Shown here piece after piece: positions 10,817-23,300 of a stretch of DNA of 64,000 nt. Source of the stretch: Laccaria trichodermophora (Eukaryota > Basidiomycota > Agaricomycetes > Agaricales > Hydnangiaceae). The notes below the pieces were generated by a model. The model did not search any database, was not told the origin of the DNA, and saw only the letters and a program-made list of their open reading frames with translations. The stretch spans positions 372,001-436,000 of the forward strand of contig JACTVC010000036.1 in NCBI GenBank assembly GCA_018417955.1. Reading direction: 5' to 3'. A program made the position numbers and the translations under genes. Every line of letters starts with the position of its first letter. Position 1 is the first letter of the stretch.

Positions 10817-12265
10817 ATGCCCCCACTCCGAGACGATTCCGACGAGGAGGACCAACTCGACGAGCTTGAGGACGATAATTCACAAAAATCATGGGTACAT
10901 GCGTTGACTCCGCGCGGCTGCTCGCGCTCGAAATCCAACTCTCTCGGTCAGTGCTCGCCGGAGACCATGGCATTCTGTGCAAAGCACAGGATCCCAACAC
11001 CGTGAGTAGTCCATTTGAAATTGTCATTCGCAACTCACAGCTTAAACAACTTAGCCCTCTTGATTTTCGCACCGATGGGCAGCGCAAAAAGTGCAACGCT
11101 GAAGAGCGGAGCAGAATCCGCTTTATAATCAGCCACTTACGCCAGGAGTTCCGCGAGTCCATCGGAATCATTTTCGATCGGGACATCGAGACATTGCTAA
11201 GTATAGTTGAGAACAAGTATGACAGGACCAATGATCACCTCGCCGTCGATCAGCAGTGGTTCGCAAACGAACCATTTATCCAATCCTTCAGCCGAATTCT
11301 CGATCGCACAAAGATTGCTGCCTCTCAGGCCCTGCTTCACGTCGCGCAACGACCGGTGGGCAGGAGGGGGTCAGTCATTCATCCCCCGACATATTCAGGT
11401 CAACTACGATCGAAAAGAGGTCGGGACGAAAGCGGGAGCGAGAGCGAAACTAACGGCTCCCCGAACTCGCAGGTAAATTTCTATCATTTCATCTTCATTC
11501 ATGTAGACTAAACTTTAAACCTATCCCAGACAGCGCCAGGGACTAAAGCTGCGTCAAATTCACAGGTACGTGTCTCGTATCGCAACCTTTCCTTCACTGA
11601 CTAACTTTTTAAAGTCGATGGGATTCAGTTCTTCTCAAACCCAGCCCAGGAGCGAGCGAGCGCAGAAGCGAGTGCGCTTTACCGCTGGGGACAGCATGGA
11701 GGGGGTGGGCAATGATGTCGCGGCCCAAGTACAGCGACGGAAAGGTAAAATGAGGGAGGAGCAACACTCCGTGGAAACCAACAAGAAAGGGGGAAAGGGT
11801 ACGAGCTCCCGCCTCGCCTCTACTTCTGCCGTCGTCTCCATTCCACCAACCCCACCTTCCGTACCATTTACATGGAACCGCACCCTCACTCAGCCGCCAT
11901 CGTCATCTCGCGGTCCTCCCTCGTCCCGCGGTGCTTCATCATCCCGACTGAAGCTCAGTGTCGCAACTCCGCCCCCTGCCAACCCTACTAGCACTCGTGT
12001 GGACCACGACGATGCCTGGGATGAGGAATGGTGGCGAGAACTCCTTCGGCGTCACCGCTTCGATTGCGATGTCGTGGTAAACGCCTTGCGGGTAGCGCAG
12101 GTTCATCGGATTCACATTGAACACATGATGCACAGTGACGGCTATGAGCTACAAAGAATCGAAGCGTTGCTGAGAAAGTCTGTTTCTGATCACCTGGCCA
12201 ACAGTTATATATTAATCTTAGCAGAAATCGTATGGGAGGAGAAGCTCAAGCTCAACTCTGAGTAA
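10817..12265 (+). CDS. hypothetical protein, four exons
   Basis: The ATG at 10817 starts an acidic N-terminus (DDSDEEDQLDELEDD). Introns read cleanly at 11002-11054, 11473-11530 and 11567-11614 (GT…AG, 48-58 bp), and the frame stays open to the TAA at 12263-12265. The first intron removes the stop that ends the first exon's frame. Exon 2 encodes a helical segment (RSRIRFIISHLRQEFRESIG). After it comes a long Ser/Pro/Arg-rich linker (residues about 200-320). The C-terminal domain DDAWDEEWWRELLRRHRFDCDVVVNALRVA…ILAEIVWEEK is predicted helical. I do not recognise a named family; the layout suggests a nuclear, partly disordered protein specific to basidiomycetes. Confidence 0.7.
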
Positions 12266-12602
12266 GTTTTGTGTCTGGGGCATCTGTGTATATGTTGTCC
12301 CCAAGCAAAGTCTGGTACTTGTATCGATGTTTCGTAGTGATGTTCAACCATCACAGTACTTGATAACATATAGCTTTAAACGTTGCTACTGACCGGGTAG
12401 AACATTACTGTGATACCTTCCCAAATCAAGACATCTTACACGAAGCCGAAAAAGTACAGCCGCAACAATGTCATGACCATTATTTTCGCATCGTCATCGA
12501 TCATATTATCCAATCCGAATGCAAAGTCAATCATCACTATTTCTCAAGTAGGCAGGTGGCTTCAAATCGGCAGAGTGAAAACTACTTAGTCTCTTTTGAA
12601 AA

Positions 12603-14958
12603 TCAATGAAACCAAATTGCCAGATCCAAATTCATGAAGTCAGTCTGTGTCTTGCGGAAGGTATCAGGAATAATCGTCGTGTTCTGTTGGTTAATCTGCA
12701 GGAGAACCTACAAAAGGCATCACCGGTGTCAACATCCTTTTCGTGAAATCAAGAGGAAGACATACCTGATTCTTAGACGTGTGCTGCTCCCATTTGGGGC
12801 CTGGGGTATCCAAGAAATCCCTTCAACTGACACTCAATGTGGAGGAAAACTCACGTTGTACACCCTTCCCGTCATTAGGATCTAAGCCATTCGTGAACGA
12901 TACCCAGCAATCAATGAAGTAGCTGCTAGCCGTATGTGCGGAGGTCGTTTTCTCGAGGGGCTTGTAGTAGAGCCCACCATAGACGAATGTGAGATCAACA
13001 GCATGCGTTGCTGAATGTCAAGTGGGTTAATATCGCAGCTTGACTCAAAGGAAGAAATGAACGCACTGCCAAGAGCAGGGGGGTCCGCAGGCATAGGCTC
13101 AGTGAACAAATACCCGTAACTCTTGACTCCGAAGTCGGCAGCAGCTTTCTGCCAGAATCTGCGTGGCGCCAACATCATCGCATCAATAGCTATGCCACAA
13201 CAACAGTCAGTTCAGGGTGAAACCAAGAAAGGAAGGGAACGCACAGATGGCAGCCATCCGTTTGTACTGGCTCGAATACCCGAATGTCTCATTGCCAGTC
13301 CCAAAGGGTGCACCAAGCGCTGGAAAATCGGGGTACAGCTGCAAGATCTTATCCACTGAGGCATTTAGCAATGCGGGGTCGTTAAAGGGGAAGGCGCCGG
13401 CGATGAGGCTCGTGTGAATTTGGTCCGTGGAGTTGATCGTCCGGGCTACGAAGAGTGTCCCTACATCCCTTCACTTCAGTTCATATTCTCCAGAGGCAAG
13501 AAAAATAAAAGAACGCACCTGATTAGTCCCTGTGATGAATGGAAGTTTCGCGAAATGCCCTTTAGCATACAACTTGGACGGATAATCTGGGATAAACCTG
13601 TCCGGCCCATCAAGCACTGGCATGAAGGGTGCGGCCGTGTTTGTCTCCACGTTGACGAGGGAAGCAAAGATCTCAGCGACAAGGGCCTCACGAATACAAT
13701 CCCAGGTGTTATTCGTGGCGACAAGGTCGGCGCAGCCTAGGACGAGGGCAACGAAGCCGTCCCAATCGGATTGTTGATGCGTTGCGGGAAAGTTTCCTTT
13801 GAATGTCAAGTGTCCAGATTGGAAGATCTGAGGGTGCGTTGGTAGGGGTCGCTGGTGAAAGATGACAGGGGCTTACTGCAGCCCTCGTGTACTTCTCGAG
13901 GTCGGAGTTAAGGAAGAGGGCGGATGTCATGATAGACCTGGCACTCTCTCCAAAGACAGTTACCTGGAATGGAGATTAGTGGCGTAATTATTAGCCTTGG
14001 TGGTAGCCACTGACCTTTTTCTTGTCACCGCCAAAAATCCCGATGTTCTGCTGGACCCACTCGAGGGCGGTTACTTGATCTTTGAGTCCAAGGTTGAGTG
14101 CTTTGTTATTGATGGCTAGACGATAAAATGGATGAGTCATACGGTTCGCGCAAGGAGGATCACTCACGTTCTTGACCTTGCGGGAACCCAAGAGGGCCGA
14201 GATGATAGTTAAAGTTGACGTAGATGATTGGGGTACCGTAACTTGAAATGAATACTTGCATTAAGGGAAAAGTGAGAGGAACGAACCCGAGTTATACTCT
14301 GAGTGATGATTGCACTTCCGTTGAACATGTTTCCAGCACCTTGAATCATCCCACCACCATGGCTAAGATATCGTTAATTTAAGATGGGAAGAAAAAATAT
14401 GTTCTGAAAAACGTACGTCCAGGACAACTGAACAAAAGACGTCACTGAAAACATCGACATCGAAAAAAAATGAAACTTACCACAGGTAATTTGGTGTCAG
14501 AGCTAATCCCAGCCGAAGGATAAACATTGATAGTCATGCAATCCTCGTCAACTTCATCAGCAGCAAGATGCTTTGGCTAACGACACATAATATCAGCATA
14601 ATTGATCGCAAGGCAGCATTGACTTACATATTGCAAGCAACCCTTGCCAAAATTTGTCGCGATGAACGTAGCAACGTTCAGGTGTATTTTAGCACAGGAG
14701 GCCTGAGGCGAAGCGGACCAAGGGGAGATTCAGCATAAGGAACAGCTACAAGAAACGCAAGTTTATAGATCAGCAAATCGTCAAGCGACCAATGTGAACG
14801 ACGGTACCCCCAAAGAACTCGACCTTCGACGCTGTGATAGCCCTCCCAAAAAGCGTCGTCTTCCCCAACTTGACGCGGGGAACACCATCGTTCATGGTGG
14901 GCGCAGCGAACGTTGACAGAGAGTAGAGCGCCAACACATAGATGTTGGAGAGAAGCAT
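12603..14958 (-). CDS. secreted type-B carboxylesterase / lipase family
   Basis: The ATG at 14958 opens a signal peptide (MLLSNIYVLALYSLSTFAAP). About ten short introns follow. Recognisable family blocks in order are VPYAESPLGPLR, DEDCMTINVYP, GGGMIQGAGNMF (oxyanion-hole region), YGTPIIYVNFNYHLGPLGF, NLGLKDQVTALEWVQQNI, VTVFGESA (nucleophile serine), a long C-terminal half with LGAPFGTGNETFGYS, and the HAVDLTFVYGG region near the catalytic histidine. The stop is a TGA at 12603-12605. One oddity is that the nucleophile elbow reads GESAR, where the family normally has GESAG. This copy is otherwise uninterrupted and likely encodes an extracellular ester hydrolase. Relics of the same gene lie at 9390-9990 and 23135-23300. 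Confidence 0.8.
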
Positions 14959-16585
14959 CTTTTTCGAAGCCTGGGGTCCTAAACCTACGAGTGGGGAGAT
15001 TTTATAGTGTTAGTTTTGATCTCGGATTTTCCTCGTGCCACTCTGGACAGATCGCAAGGCATGGAGTGAGATTCACCTCCTGAGCAAACACATTAGTCAA
15101 CCAATTTCAACCAGGGCAATTTCGCAAGCTCTTACATGATTGAATCGTTGTCAATGTAGTTTCAAAGTGGACTGTGGCATCAACTTTTCAAACGTTATAG
15201 CCGGACGTATAGTAAGTGTATGGCGCATAAGAGAGCAAGCGAGACGTTCCAGAGCATGGTGGTAAGAATGGATAAATTTAGACTCCGAAGTGCTCGACGC
15301 TTTTGCTTACGTAAGCAAGCACTTTTCTTTTTTTAAAAAAATCGAGCTTCTTGTTTGTAATTTTCAGTTCGTTTGCACACCCTTGACCGTCCAAATTTCA
15401 CGAACATACTCACTCTTCCTTACACATAGGGGTGCGATTCTTTCTTCCCTGCATGTCCCTCCAATATATTAACGTTGTGACTAACCCTCTTCAGTCGGAC
15501 CGCGCTTCCGATGTGGCGTGAGGAATCAATAATAATACTCAAATAATACTACACTGGTCGGCCAATTTCTCCCTCACGGATGACGTATAACAATCCCTGA
15601 AGTTATTCAAAGTAGTGTATACGCATTTCTGAAATCTACCCTTCAGCCAGCGTCTTAGGTGTTGGCTGAAATGCTCAAACTTCAAAGCGTGGTGCGTAGT
15701 ATGTAACACATTATTAAATGATTAGTTGAACGTTGATGGCCAGGATGGCCCACAACGGGACAAATTTTTCGAATTTGAATTACCGGGACTTTCTTCCGAT
15801 GTGGGGAATCATTCGCATGTGGGGTATGCTTGGGGTATGCTTGAAAGTTGATCGTAATCCAAGTCGTAATCAAGGTACCTGAGTGTTCAACGTTCAACGT
15901 TCAACCATCCGTTTGCGTAGATTTGAGGCCTGGATCGATGGATTACAGTACGTTGTGAGAAGTACAGGTTACAGAAAAAGTAAATCCAATGGTAGACGTG
16001 TTGAAAAAATTAAAGGCGTAAATTCTTTCATTCTCACGGTCTTTCAGAGACGCATATTCAGTGGAAGTTAAGCAAGTTGTGATGCTATAAAAACCGAATA
16101 ATTATTGCGAGCAAGAAGGGCGTTGGTTCTTTAGGGGCATTAGTGTAGACGACACATCGCGGCTCGAGGTCGCTCCGAATTCCGCTAATTCATTGTTATG
16201 GTCTAGTATCGTATCGTCTTCGACCGATGTGTATCTGGATTTTTACTCTCACATCCAAGATAGGATACTCTTAAGATAAATTTACGGTCTGAAACCCCGC
16301 CCTATGACCAGGCGATACGCTAGAATTCTGTTGTTGCGATCAAGATATCGAGGCCAACGATATGATTGGTGGGGAATCAACAATTGCAGTAGCAGATGTA
16401 GGGAAGCAAAATACTTTGAGTTATATATCCGCTATCAACTCTAGGTAGCCTTACAAGAACTGACGATGACTGCAGGGTGAAACAATTTGACGCGGAGCAG
16501 ACAAGAATGATACGAAAAAAAGAAAGAATCCAGGGTTTGAAGGCTGTAAAATGGAACAATGCTACGACTAGCGTTGATCTATGTT
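14959..16585. other. intergenic, no gene seen
   Basis: Upstream region of the carboxylesterase and spacer. It contains a short palindrome TGCTTACGTAAGCA near 15304 and a direct repeat GTTCAACGTTCAAC near 15886. No coding frame with motifs, no RNA gene. Confidence 0.4.
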
Positions 16586-17578
16586 TCAGTCCCCTAGATG
16601 AGAGAATAAGGCAACGGCGAGCTGCACAAAAATAAACGTACCAGAACATCGACGGGTTCCTGCACAAAGTAGACGAGAGAAGTTCGCCGTCAAATCGTTG
16701 AAATTACCCTGAACCTCCTGCATCTTAGCTAGACCACAAACCTCGCTCTCAATATGTTGGACAACTGCTGAAATTACAGTAAAGTCCTTGTTGCACTTTA
16801 CGCACCTGAATTCGTCGGCGTCGTGGGCCGGCGAAGCCAGGTGCGCGTTAAGGCTGGTAAGGAGTCGAAAGCCCTTGTGGCATAAGAAGCATTCGTACGA
16901 TGTTCCATTGAACGATTGTTCCGTCGCAATATAAGTCGAAATCGTAGGCGGGCCTGAAGAAGGGAGAAGCCTGGTGATGCAGATGTCGGGAACGATCTTG
17001 AGCTTCTTCACTGCTGCTGTGACTTGGTGGCGAGTGATCTTATGGCAACCGGACTCGATGTGATGGGCAATAGCGGAAGGTGCCTTGAACCTGTTAGAAC
17101 AGAAGGGGCATTTTGAAGGATCGATCGGCATGGGCCAGCTTCAATGAATAATGCTAAACAAAATATTGAGCGCTGTTCATACAGTGCGAAGGAGGGCAGG
17201 ACGAACTTGCTCTAGCGCGGTCTCCGAATTGAAATCCCTAGAACAAGTAAATCACCAGTTATGCTTTAGGCTCGCAGACAGGTGCTGGTATAGGCTATCG
17301 AGGTCGATAAACCAGCGATCGCACCCCCTGCAGTAAGGCTCCTCATCGTCAGATGCATCACTGCCGTCGTCGCGCAGGAGACGCATCGAGATGCTACAAA
17401 GGGTAGTGAGCGGCGTCAGCCTACTATGGGAGTCAATGGTGGATTACCTGTGCTAGCGCTGCACTGGAAACGAACACACGATGCATCCATGAAAATCATG
17501 GGTTTTCGCACGACAATGCGATGAGAGGGCTGTAATAACGGTGAAAGCGCGCGGACAGTCCCTGCAGTCGAAGGTCAT
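16586..17578 (-). pseudogene. C2H2 zinc-finger protein gene, probably degenerate in its 5' half
   Basis: A first exon starts at the ATG at 17578 (MTFDCRDCPRAFTVITALSSHC) and a second finger, CRGCDRWFIDLDSLYQHL, lies near 17270-17330. The 181-codon open part (17131-16586) holds CPFCSNRFKAPSAIAHHIESGCH, YECFLCHKGFRLLTSLNAHLASPAH and FRCVKCNKDFTVISAVVQHIE. Fingers alternating with short introns are typical of basidiomycete C2H2 genes. Between the second and third fingers the frame still reads FTCSRDFNSETALEQ but is broken by TGA codons, and the first exon runs into TAG. A 117-bp intron could bypass the breaks, so a shorter functional protein is possible. Likely a DNA- or RNA-binding protein if expressed. 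Confidence 0.55.
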
Positions 17579-17780
17579 AGAGAATGAGAGGGGATAACAA
17601 GGGAAGAGAAGGGAACGAGGCCGTTCTCATGCTTGTCACCTTATAAGCAGAGCAACGGGACTTGCCGCAAGTCATGTCGTTTCAGCTTGAAGAAGACTCA
17701 AAGGAGACTCGGGGTAGTTTTGCACCAAGACCATCCACGTCTACTTTGAGCTTAAGATACCTAGTAGTAAACGCAACATC

Positions 17781-20000
17781 GTGAAAACTTTACACATACT
17801 AAGTCGTCACTTGAAATTCACATTGCTTTTCCTTGGTTGGTGGTACAAACTTCGGCTTCCACTCTTCACCCCCTTCAGACACCCTCCGAATGGGCTCAAA
17901 AACACTCCCGACCCCACTCAACGTGACCCTCGCCTTCAAATACCCCGGGTGGACCTTTTTTTCCCCAAATCCATCCCTTCAATCACAGTAACGCGACGCG
18001 CCTCCGAGTTTCCCATCATGTTCAATGGTGAACACGATTCCAGAGGGCGTGGCGTTGGTCGTCTAGGCCAGGTTCGAGCTCCCCACGCAAAAGGGCGGCC
18101 TTCTAAACGACGTCGGGAGAGTCAAGAACGTTGGATTTGGGGTGGGACACGGACACCTTGCCTCCTGCGTGCAATGGCGTTTGTTAGGTGTGTGCGTTTG
18201 GCGAAGTCGAGTTGGGGAATGTGGAATTCCGCGGAGGTGAAGGTTTAACGGTGGTGGAATGGTTGTTGGCCTGAGAACGAGGAGGGAGGGGGAGAGGTGA
18301 GTTTGAGAGAAATGTACACGACGTTAGGAGGCACCTACCATTATTTCCCCTCCCTTTCTCTACGTTGTCTGCTCGTCCATCGCCCGCATTCCGTCGACGA
18401 CCGAGTTGTTCGAATCGTGTAGTGTTGTCGACGTCCTGGTGATGGTACGCGATCACGGCAAGTGTTCATGAAACCTGACAAGTGTTTACCATCCTGTCTT
18501 CAAAGCATCCGTCGAGCCCATCGGAATACGTGTTGGAGTCGCCGACGCTGAGGGCTTCGTGTACGGAAAGCCCAGTGGAATGGGCGACGAACGACGTGGG
18601 CGGCTGGTGGTAAGAGGTAGGTCACTATCGTCACACGTTACATTTACAACGTTACTGTCTGCTCACCGTTTCCCACAGCCACAGCCAGCTTCAGCCACAA
18701 CGTTCAGGTAAGTTGATTTCTAGGGGTTTGTGTACGCTGACTTACGTTTTGTAGGTCGTCATGCCCATGTGAACCACGTTGACGCTACAAGACACAGGTA
18801 AGTGATTAGTTCAAACGTAGAAAGACATTGACGAACCTTTTCAGAGTTTCATCAACAGCCCAGCGCTGTCGTTACACGGGAAACGCGATGAACGAGCTGG
18901 AATGCAGTCTTCCAGGTGAGTAACCTTGTGTACTCAAGGAGACGTTGACGAAATTGACGTACTTTTTGCAGAATCAACGTATCCACGGCCTCCACACTTC
19001 GCACCGCCTATTCTGCCCATCCAAACCATCAGATGGTGCACGTCGCGTAGAAACGGGGTGATGGGGACCTGAGGAGCACGAGCAGTAAGTACGGACCAGG
19101 TGCAGCACTCGCGTTGACGAAAACTTACCGCTGTCATCAGCAGCTTCACAACGAGTCTGCAGAAATGGAATACAAGAAAAGGCAAGACGACGTTGCCCAT
19201 GAAGAGACTGACGTTGACGTACCTGGTTACTATCTAGCGTTCCGTGACGTCTCGTTGAAGGAAGGTCCTACAAAATCATTACGTGACGTCAACATCAACG
19301 ACGACGGACGACCAGCGGATGGCTTACCAACGAAAGATGAAGATGATTGGAGGTCGACGAGGAGAGGGGAGCGGACATCGACAACAAAAGAAGAAGTGCG
19401 GGAGGAGGAGAGGGAATGTATGTGGGTGCTGATGAAAGATGTTGGACTTACCACCCTGTCTTTATAGGTTTTCTTACTTGGTGGTGACTATGTAGTCGAG
19501 TTGTGACGTGACTTAGAAATTTTACGGAAGCAGGGTCCGAGTCTCGTTTGGTGGAGGGTTCGGATCCAAGGAACCGGGGACGAAGGAAATGATCCTCGCG
19601 TAAGTTTCGTATCCATCCATTTCTCTGGTTTCTTGACTCACTCCGGCATCGTTTGGTGTACTTTTTCATTAGGTATCACTCAAGGTACGTTCAATCCATC
19701 TGTGAAAGAATTACCGACTAACGTACAAACAGATATCTTCATTATGCGGGAATGGCTCCCTTTTGCGAAAGGCGCATAACGCTTCAAGAAAATACCAGCC
19801 AAGTCCTTCCAAATCAAAGTACGTACCTGCATCAAACCCTTGATGAATAATTTTCTGACAGTTGAATTTTCAGAACGCCGTTTTTCAATACGGAATCGGG
19901 AGATGAGATGGAGGACACATCCGGCGCCCATCTACACCCGAATGAATCTACTTCCTACGCAAGTGAGTGTGTAATAATTCTACGATACGAAGGGTAAATT
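17781..20000 (+). other. candidate intron-rich transcription unit
   Basis: A series of plausible short introns runs along the plus strand: GTAAGT at 18715 to TTGTAG near 18757, GTAAGT near 18799 to TTTCAG near 18844, GTGAGT near 18916 to TTGCAG near 18972, GTACGT near 19684 to AACAG near 19732, and GTACGT near 19820 to TTTCAG near 19874. Most contain TTGACG or CTGAC as a branch-like motif. The exons between them are only 40-120 bp and no single reading frame gave a recognisable protein. An ATG at 18018 opens a basic segment (RGRGVGRLGQVR…RPSKRRRES). It could be a small-exon coding gene or a spliced non-coding RNA. Confidence 0.35.
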
Positions 20001-21353
20001 CTCAAGGCTTCCTTTATCACAGAAACACAAAAGCGTATCACGAACCAATGGTGAATTCGAAAGATAAACACCGACGTACTTATAAGATTGACTCAACGTT
20101 AGCGCTGATAAGCTTCGGCAACGTCACAAGAGGAAACTAGGTCAAGGTTGGATGGAGGAGAGGGGCGGCTTTGGTTTCATTGAGTCGACATAGCGAGAAT
20201 GTCAAGAGGGGCAAAAATGGCACTGCTATTGAACAACAACGAATGGGAACATTTGCATGTTACGAGATGTCGCCAAAAAATACTCGCAGATCAATCGGTC
20301 ACGGTTCAACAGGCCCAATCTACAAGCTACCAGGCATCGGGCAAATCGAAATGGATCATAAACAAAATGCTTCTCTGCAACGATTCGAACTCACTCGTCC
20401 AGACCTCTATTAAATCTGATCCTTGCCTGCTCAATGATCAATTCACTCTTTGAGTTCAAACCTGTTCTTGCCATTTTTGCATGCTATGGTCCAGATAAAA
20501 GCTCGATGGAGTCCTGTAAGACGTCGCAGGTTGTGTGAGAGCACTGAGAGGCGGCGTGAGCAAGCCGATTGATTTGTGAAAGTCGCACCGACTTTCCTCA
20601 TCAATGCCATCACGTGATAATCTGATCTGGTTCTGGATTTTCAGCGACTGTAAGTATTAAGTAGTATTCACGCTCTAAGAATGCTGAGATTTTAAAAGGG
20701 ATTCCAGATGGATTCAATGTGGTACGCGCGTTTGAGTTATGTACCAGTAAAATCTCTCTCACGAAAGCCATCTCTTTCCATCCTTTCCGGGACCACGCAT
20801 TTAACTTAGAGATCAAGCCAGAATTACAGCCTTTTTCGAAGTGTCCCGCGATCAGCAATCGTAACCTTGCATGTTGGCTTTCAGCAGACGGTAGCAGAGA
20901 CTATGGCAGCTATAAGACAGGTGTGTATGTCGCCGCCTCTTCCCATCGTTATTCGCGGGCATTCAATTCGACTGAATACGCTGTTAGTCTCCTAGTTTGC
21001 AATTTCGGCGCTTGCCCTATGATCGTCTTCGTCTTTCAAACTGTGACAAAATTCAAACAGCTGCTACCGTGTAGAACCGGGACCCTTTAATTCCGCGCAA
21101 GGTGTCCAGTGGTATGCCTTCCAGAACGGGTGTGCGAATCTAGGCGATAACGCTGGTCAGCCTTGGCTCGTTAAGGGGCGGTGCTAATGAAACTGATGAG
21201 CTCCCCCGGCACGGGTAGGGAGGGATATTGAAAGAGTAGGATAATGCCTCTCTTATGAGAGGCATTGAGGGCTTGTAATTTGAATACAAGTTGATAAAGG
21301 TTGAAGCGACTACAAATCAAATGATTGGGGATTATGTATATGACAACCATGTT
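20001..21353. other. intergenic, nothing supported
   Basis: Several medium open frames (for example 20719-21090) have no motif and no splice pattern. A small inverted repeat lies near 21245-21268 (TGCCTCTCTTATGAGAGGCA). Confidence 0.35.
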
Positions 21354-23042
21354 TTAAAAACGATCACTGAAAGATGATGATGACTTTGCTCTCTTGATCT
21401 TTCTATCGCAGCCCAGCCGAACGGTTTCTTTTCGCTTCAAGGACGGGTTGTTGGCATTGAACCGTTCAATAAGTGCGTTATAAAGCTCGTGGTCAAACCC
21501 AACGCACTGTAAGCCCAAGTTCTCCGCCTTGAGGACACCCTGGACATAAAGCTGAACTACCATTTTTCTCGTGACGTGGTGGACCTTTTGTACGTTCGTT
21601 GATATCGTGGCATCCACCATTTCTGACATTGACTGAGAAGGCAAATAAAAGTTCAAGATTTTTGTCTCAACCAACCGAAAAAAAGGGGCGGCGTACAGTA
21701 TCTATCTGGACGGGATCACCATCTGGGTTTTTCTGCCGATTGTTGTGACACTTGAACTCGCCTCCATAATAAACTAGATCTTTGCAGTTGTAAAACAATG
21801 AAACGGTTTGACTATACAAGCCGTCGAAAGCGGACTTCCTTTTCCACAGGATTTTGTCGGAGTCGAATGTGAAGATGGGGCCAAAGGCGAGAGCGTGCAT
21901 TTTCAATGATGTGCACCAGGTAAGTCGGCCAGGAACGTATAACATTTTCTTAGTGCATCTGAAATGGATGAACAATCAAAAAATAAACAAAAAGGCGCTG
22001 CGAAACAGCACAAACGGTGAAGATTGGGGGTCCTGATTGAAGGTTTGCGGAATTAGTAAAAATGAATGTTTATAAACAACATTAACCCACTGCATCGAGA
22101 TAGGCGCGTAAGTCGACACCTTTATGACAAACGGGAAGGATGTCTTCAAAGTCTGGGCGGCCCGTACATCTCGGAAGAGAGCCAAGCCTTTTGTTGAGCA
22201 TGTGGCGGGATTCACGCTACGCACACAGTGAGAGATGAGTAAAAAGCGCTCAACCATCAGCAAGTTGGCAGACCGTTGACCCAGATCCGGACACAACTCC
22301 ATCACATGCCTGACATTGGGAAGGAGCGTCTTTTCGATCCGCAAGCGAATTGATTTTTTCTTCTTGTTCATCGCATCTCTGAGACCTGTTATTAGATCTT
22401 GTTCCATACAGGATGGTAGTTCTTACTTCCTGCAATCGCTGCTTTGCTTCGCGTGCTTTTTGGTACTTTTCACGATATTTTTCGACGGATTTCTCCAACG
22501 CTGCAATCTTTTCATCCTAGCAGGAATTTCAACCTATATACTGAGCACGGGTTGAAGGCGTCTCACCTTTTCTCCACTCAATCTCTCCGTCTCTTGAATC
22601 TGATTGATATTTAGCATTTGCAATCGAGATTCTTACATGTGTTGTGCACCTGATTGTTGTCCTGTAGCAGTAGAAGGCTATTGTCTCCTGGCTCCTGTAT
22701 GATCGTTTCATGAGGTGAGACAGTTCTACCAGGTTAAGCTATGAATCTTACCTTCTTGCATTGGTTCGCTAACTGACGATACTGCTCTTTCTCAGCTCTC
22801 TCATCCTCAGCACACTTCTTCAAAATCTTCATCGCGGTCTCTGCCCCTTCGGCTCGCTTAGTAAGTTCAATTACATCGGCCTATATGCACGGTTTGGCTC
22901 AATACAAATACGTAGATGAGATCATATGGGATACCTGATTTTCCTCCAATTCTTGAATCCTCTTCCGAGCGACTTTGAGTTCCTTCCCGAGAAGGGCGAC
23001 CATCTCAGCGGCGAGTTCTCCATCTGCTTTGATAGATTCCAT
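21354..23042 (-). CDS. coiled-coil protein with an Agaricomycete-specific C-terminal domain, multi-exon
   Basis: Start ATG at 23042 (MESIKADGELAAEMVALLGK). The first four or five exons (to about 22420) encode Glu/Lys-rich heptad-like helices (ARKRIQELEENQ, RAEGAETAMKILKKC, EKSVEKYREKYQKAREAKQRLQE), so a long coiled coil is likely. The next exons (LRIEKTLLPNVRHVMELC…) lead to a globular C-terminal domain: MHALAFGPIFTFDSD, LFYNCKDLVYYGGEFKCH, and GLQCVGFDHELYNALIERF near the end. It closes with a basic tail at the stop at 21354. The combination resembles a family of uncharacterised Agaricomycete proteins (perhaps the one called DUF6697, from memory). Exon borders in the middle were not all resolved. 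Function unknown. Confidence 0.6.
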
Positions 23043-23134
23043 GTGGAACGATGCGACACGTCACAGTCTGGAGCGAGATTTGGTTGAAGTCCTCATCATA
23101 TTTGTTTGGCATCCCACGCCACGCATCAACAAAC

Positions 23135-23300
23135 TACTTGGGGTGCTTCGTTGCCCTCGTCGGATGTCCTATGCTGTGTTGACCTCGTCGTCCGTAACGA
23201 ACAACGCTTGGAGATGAATTCGTGAGGCTTGTGTCGCTGAGATCTTTGCTTCCCTCGTCAACGTGGCGACCTCCGCTTTCCTTGTAAATCCCATCGATTC
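23135..23300 (+). pseudogene. carboxylesterase fragment
   Basis: On the plus strand the conceptual peptide keeps CFVALVGC, DLV.RNNAW and EACVAEIFASLVNV. These align with FVALVLGCADLVATNNTWDCIREALVAEIFASLVNV of the intact gene near 13650-13790. The fragment is only about 55 codons, contains a stop, and lies in the opposite orientation to the parent. It is a third, very short copy of the carboxylesterase. Confidence 0.7.
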
